Shown piece after piece: positions 63,109 through 64,000 of a stretch of DNA of 64,000 nt. Every line of letters starts with the position of its first letter. The stretch's first letter is position 1. The notes below the pieces were generated by a model. That model was not told the DNA's origin. It searched no databases and saw only the letters and a program-made list of their open reading frames with translations. Source of the DNA: Woeseiaceae bacterium (GTDB lineage: Bacteria > Pseudomonadota > Gammaproteobacteria > Steroidobacterales > Woeseiaceae); contig JANQGQ010000022.1 of NCBI GenBank assembly GCA_028277185.1, positions 62,001-126,000 of the forward strand, given 5' to 3'. A program made the position numbers and the translations under genes.

Positions 63109-64000
63109 TCAGGTGTCCTCTTCGGCGCCGTCTTCCGCGATATCCGGAGCGTCGCGGCGGCGCCGCGGTTCCTCGACCGCGTATGCCGCCAGCACCCCCA
63201 TGTCGCTCTGCACGTAGAGGCGATTGGCGACGACGAGCGGATCGCTGCTGATGGCCTTTTTGCCGAGCCGCGTGCGGCCCACGAGTTCGCCGTCGACGTT
63301 CGAGAAGAAATGCAGATAGCCCTCGAAGTCGCCGGATACGACCGTGGTATAGAACGGCACCGGCAGCGTCGGCCAGCGCCGCAACAGCGCATCCTGGCGC
63401 CATGACTCGGCCCCGGTACGACGCGTGAGCGCGATCACCTCGCCCTGCTCGTTCGTCGTGTAGAGATTGTTCCAGTCCGCGGCCACGCCGACGTAGGTGG
63501 ATATCTCGCGCTGCCAGAGCACCTGACCCGACTCCGCCGCCACCGCGGCAAGCGAACCCTGGTAGCCCGCCGCGTAGATGTCCTGACCGATCACGGCGAG
63601 GCGGCCGTCGATATCCGACAGGCGCTCGAGATCGGAACGCCCTGAGGGGGGCGACAACATCGACTCCCAATCGAGATCGCCCGAGCCCGTATCGACCGAC
63701 ACGAGACGACCGTTGTCGAAACCCGCGATGACGGAACTACCGATCTGCACCGGCGTGGCGCTGCCCCGTAAGGTCAGCGCAGGCGTACTCTGCTCTACGG
63801 TCCAGCGTGGCGTGCCGTCGAACACCGAGACGGCGCGGAGCCGGTTGTCGATGGTCTGGACGATGACGAGATCGTCGTCGATCAGCGGATACGCAAGCGA
63901 CTCGCCGTCGATATCGGCCCGCCAGCGCTCGACGCCGGTTGCCGCCTCGAGGACGATCAGCAATCCGTCCGCCGCCATCACCGCCACGCTGTCCTCGCCG
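63109..64000 (-). CDS. bamB: Outer-membrane assembly lipoprotein BamB, N-terminus beyond window
   Basis: C-terminal 297 residues or so of the beta-propeller lipoprotein of the BAM complex. Propeller repeats are visible: GVERWRADIDGESLAYPLID, GTPRWTVEQSTPAL, VSVDTGSGDLDWE, DIYAAGYQGSLAAVAAESGQ, and VLWQREIS. The frame is open to base 64000, so start and lipobox lie outside. It ends in an acidic tail (DIAEDGAEEDT). Helps insert outer-membrane barrels such as the many TonB receptors encoded here. Confidence 0.95.
   Translation of the reverse strand, partial: GEDSVAVMAADGLLIVLEAATGVERWRADIDGESLAYPLIDDDLVIVQTIDNRLRAVSVFDGTPRWTVEQSTPALTLRGSATPVQIGSSVIAGFDNGRLVSVDTGSGDLDWESMLSPPSGRSDLERLSDIDGRLAVIGQDIYAAGYQGSLAAVAAESGQVLWQREISTYVGVAADWNNLYTTNEQGEVIALTRRTGAESWRQDALLRRWPTLPVPFYTTVVSGDFEGYLHFFSNVDGELVGRTRLGKKAISSDPLVVANRLYVQSDMGVLAAYAVEEPRRRRDAPDIAEDGAEEDT

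Overview
The window is about 64 kb of high-GC DNA (a little above 60 % by eye) from a Gram-negative bacterium, most likely a free-living gammaproteobacterium. The evidence is four TonB-dependent receptors (TBDRs) plus the conserved blocks xseA | guaB-guaA-tadA | mltF and metX-der-bamB, which recall the gammaproteobacterial guaAB-xseA-der-bamB neighbourhood. I cannot name the genus from sequence alone.

Region 1 (1-26.5 kb) is mostly envelope and nutrient uptake. It starts with the 3' part of a haem/transferrin-type TBDR and a DUF6607 lipoprotein, closed by a clear terminator. A Fur-box operon follows (unknown protein, azurin, di-haem DUF1111 oxidoreductase). Next come a methyltransferase, a cyclophilin coupled to a PchR-like AraC regulator, and a large TBDR. 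After these lie a wHTH-nucleotidyltransferase/HEPN pair, a beta-CASP RNase-like hydrolase, a host-attachment protein, a second large TBDR, a DUF1330 protein and ferredoxin-NADP reductase. The region ends with a full FecI-FecR-TBDR-PhoD surface-signalling operon and GltS. The FecIR system carries a near-identical promoter-like motif in front of the sigma gene and again inside the annotated start of the receptor gene. The receptor also has two signal peptides in tandem.

Region 2 (26.5-46.3 kb) is accessory: a Fic enzyme, two ArsR/AHSA1 modules with visible operators, a mobile mystery protein A with a remnant of its B partner, XRE/MmyB-type regulation next to a 19-codon stump of a Rossmann dehydrogenase, acetyltransferase, serine hydrolase, cupin and cytochrome genes. 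It also has a three-gene quinone redox module (tetrahaem cytochrome, Fe-S protein, NrfD) with no catalytic subunit. Several genes here are internally deleted or reduced to fragments (CPBP protease, DUF1877, hydrolase and dehydrogenase stumps).

Region 3 (46.3-64 kb) starts with tRNA-Ser(CGA) and mltF, then an amidohydrolase, tadA, guaA, guaB and, divergently, xseA. Between xseA and metX-der-bamB lies about 6 kb of small accessory genes: a DPH6-like ATPase, AHSA1, an NTF2-like protein, GNAT, AlkB, LysE, gamma-glutamylcyclotransferase and a Phd-PIN toxin-antitoxin pair. Mixed with them are chimeric gene fragments (VOC joined to an amidase tail, a Cas6/Cmx6-like head joined to an FKBP tail) and an internally deleted DUF1801 gene.

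The most interesting themes are: (1) the FecIR-controlled receptor/phosphatase operon with its double signal peptide and repeated sigma-promoter motif; (2) the Fur-controlled azurin/di-haem operon; (3) the orphan NrfD redox module; (4) repeated in-frame internal deletions and fragment chimeras, which suggest active gene erosion; (5) a set of clear palindromic operators next to small regulators. No CRISPR array, transposase, integrase or rRNA gene was seen.
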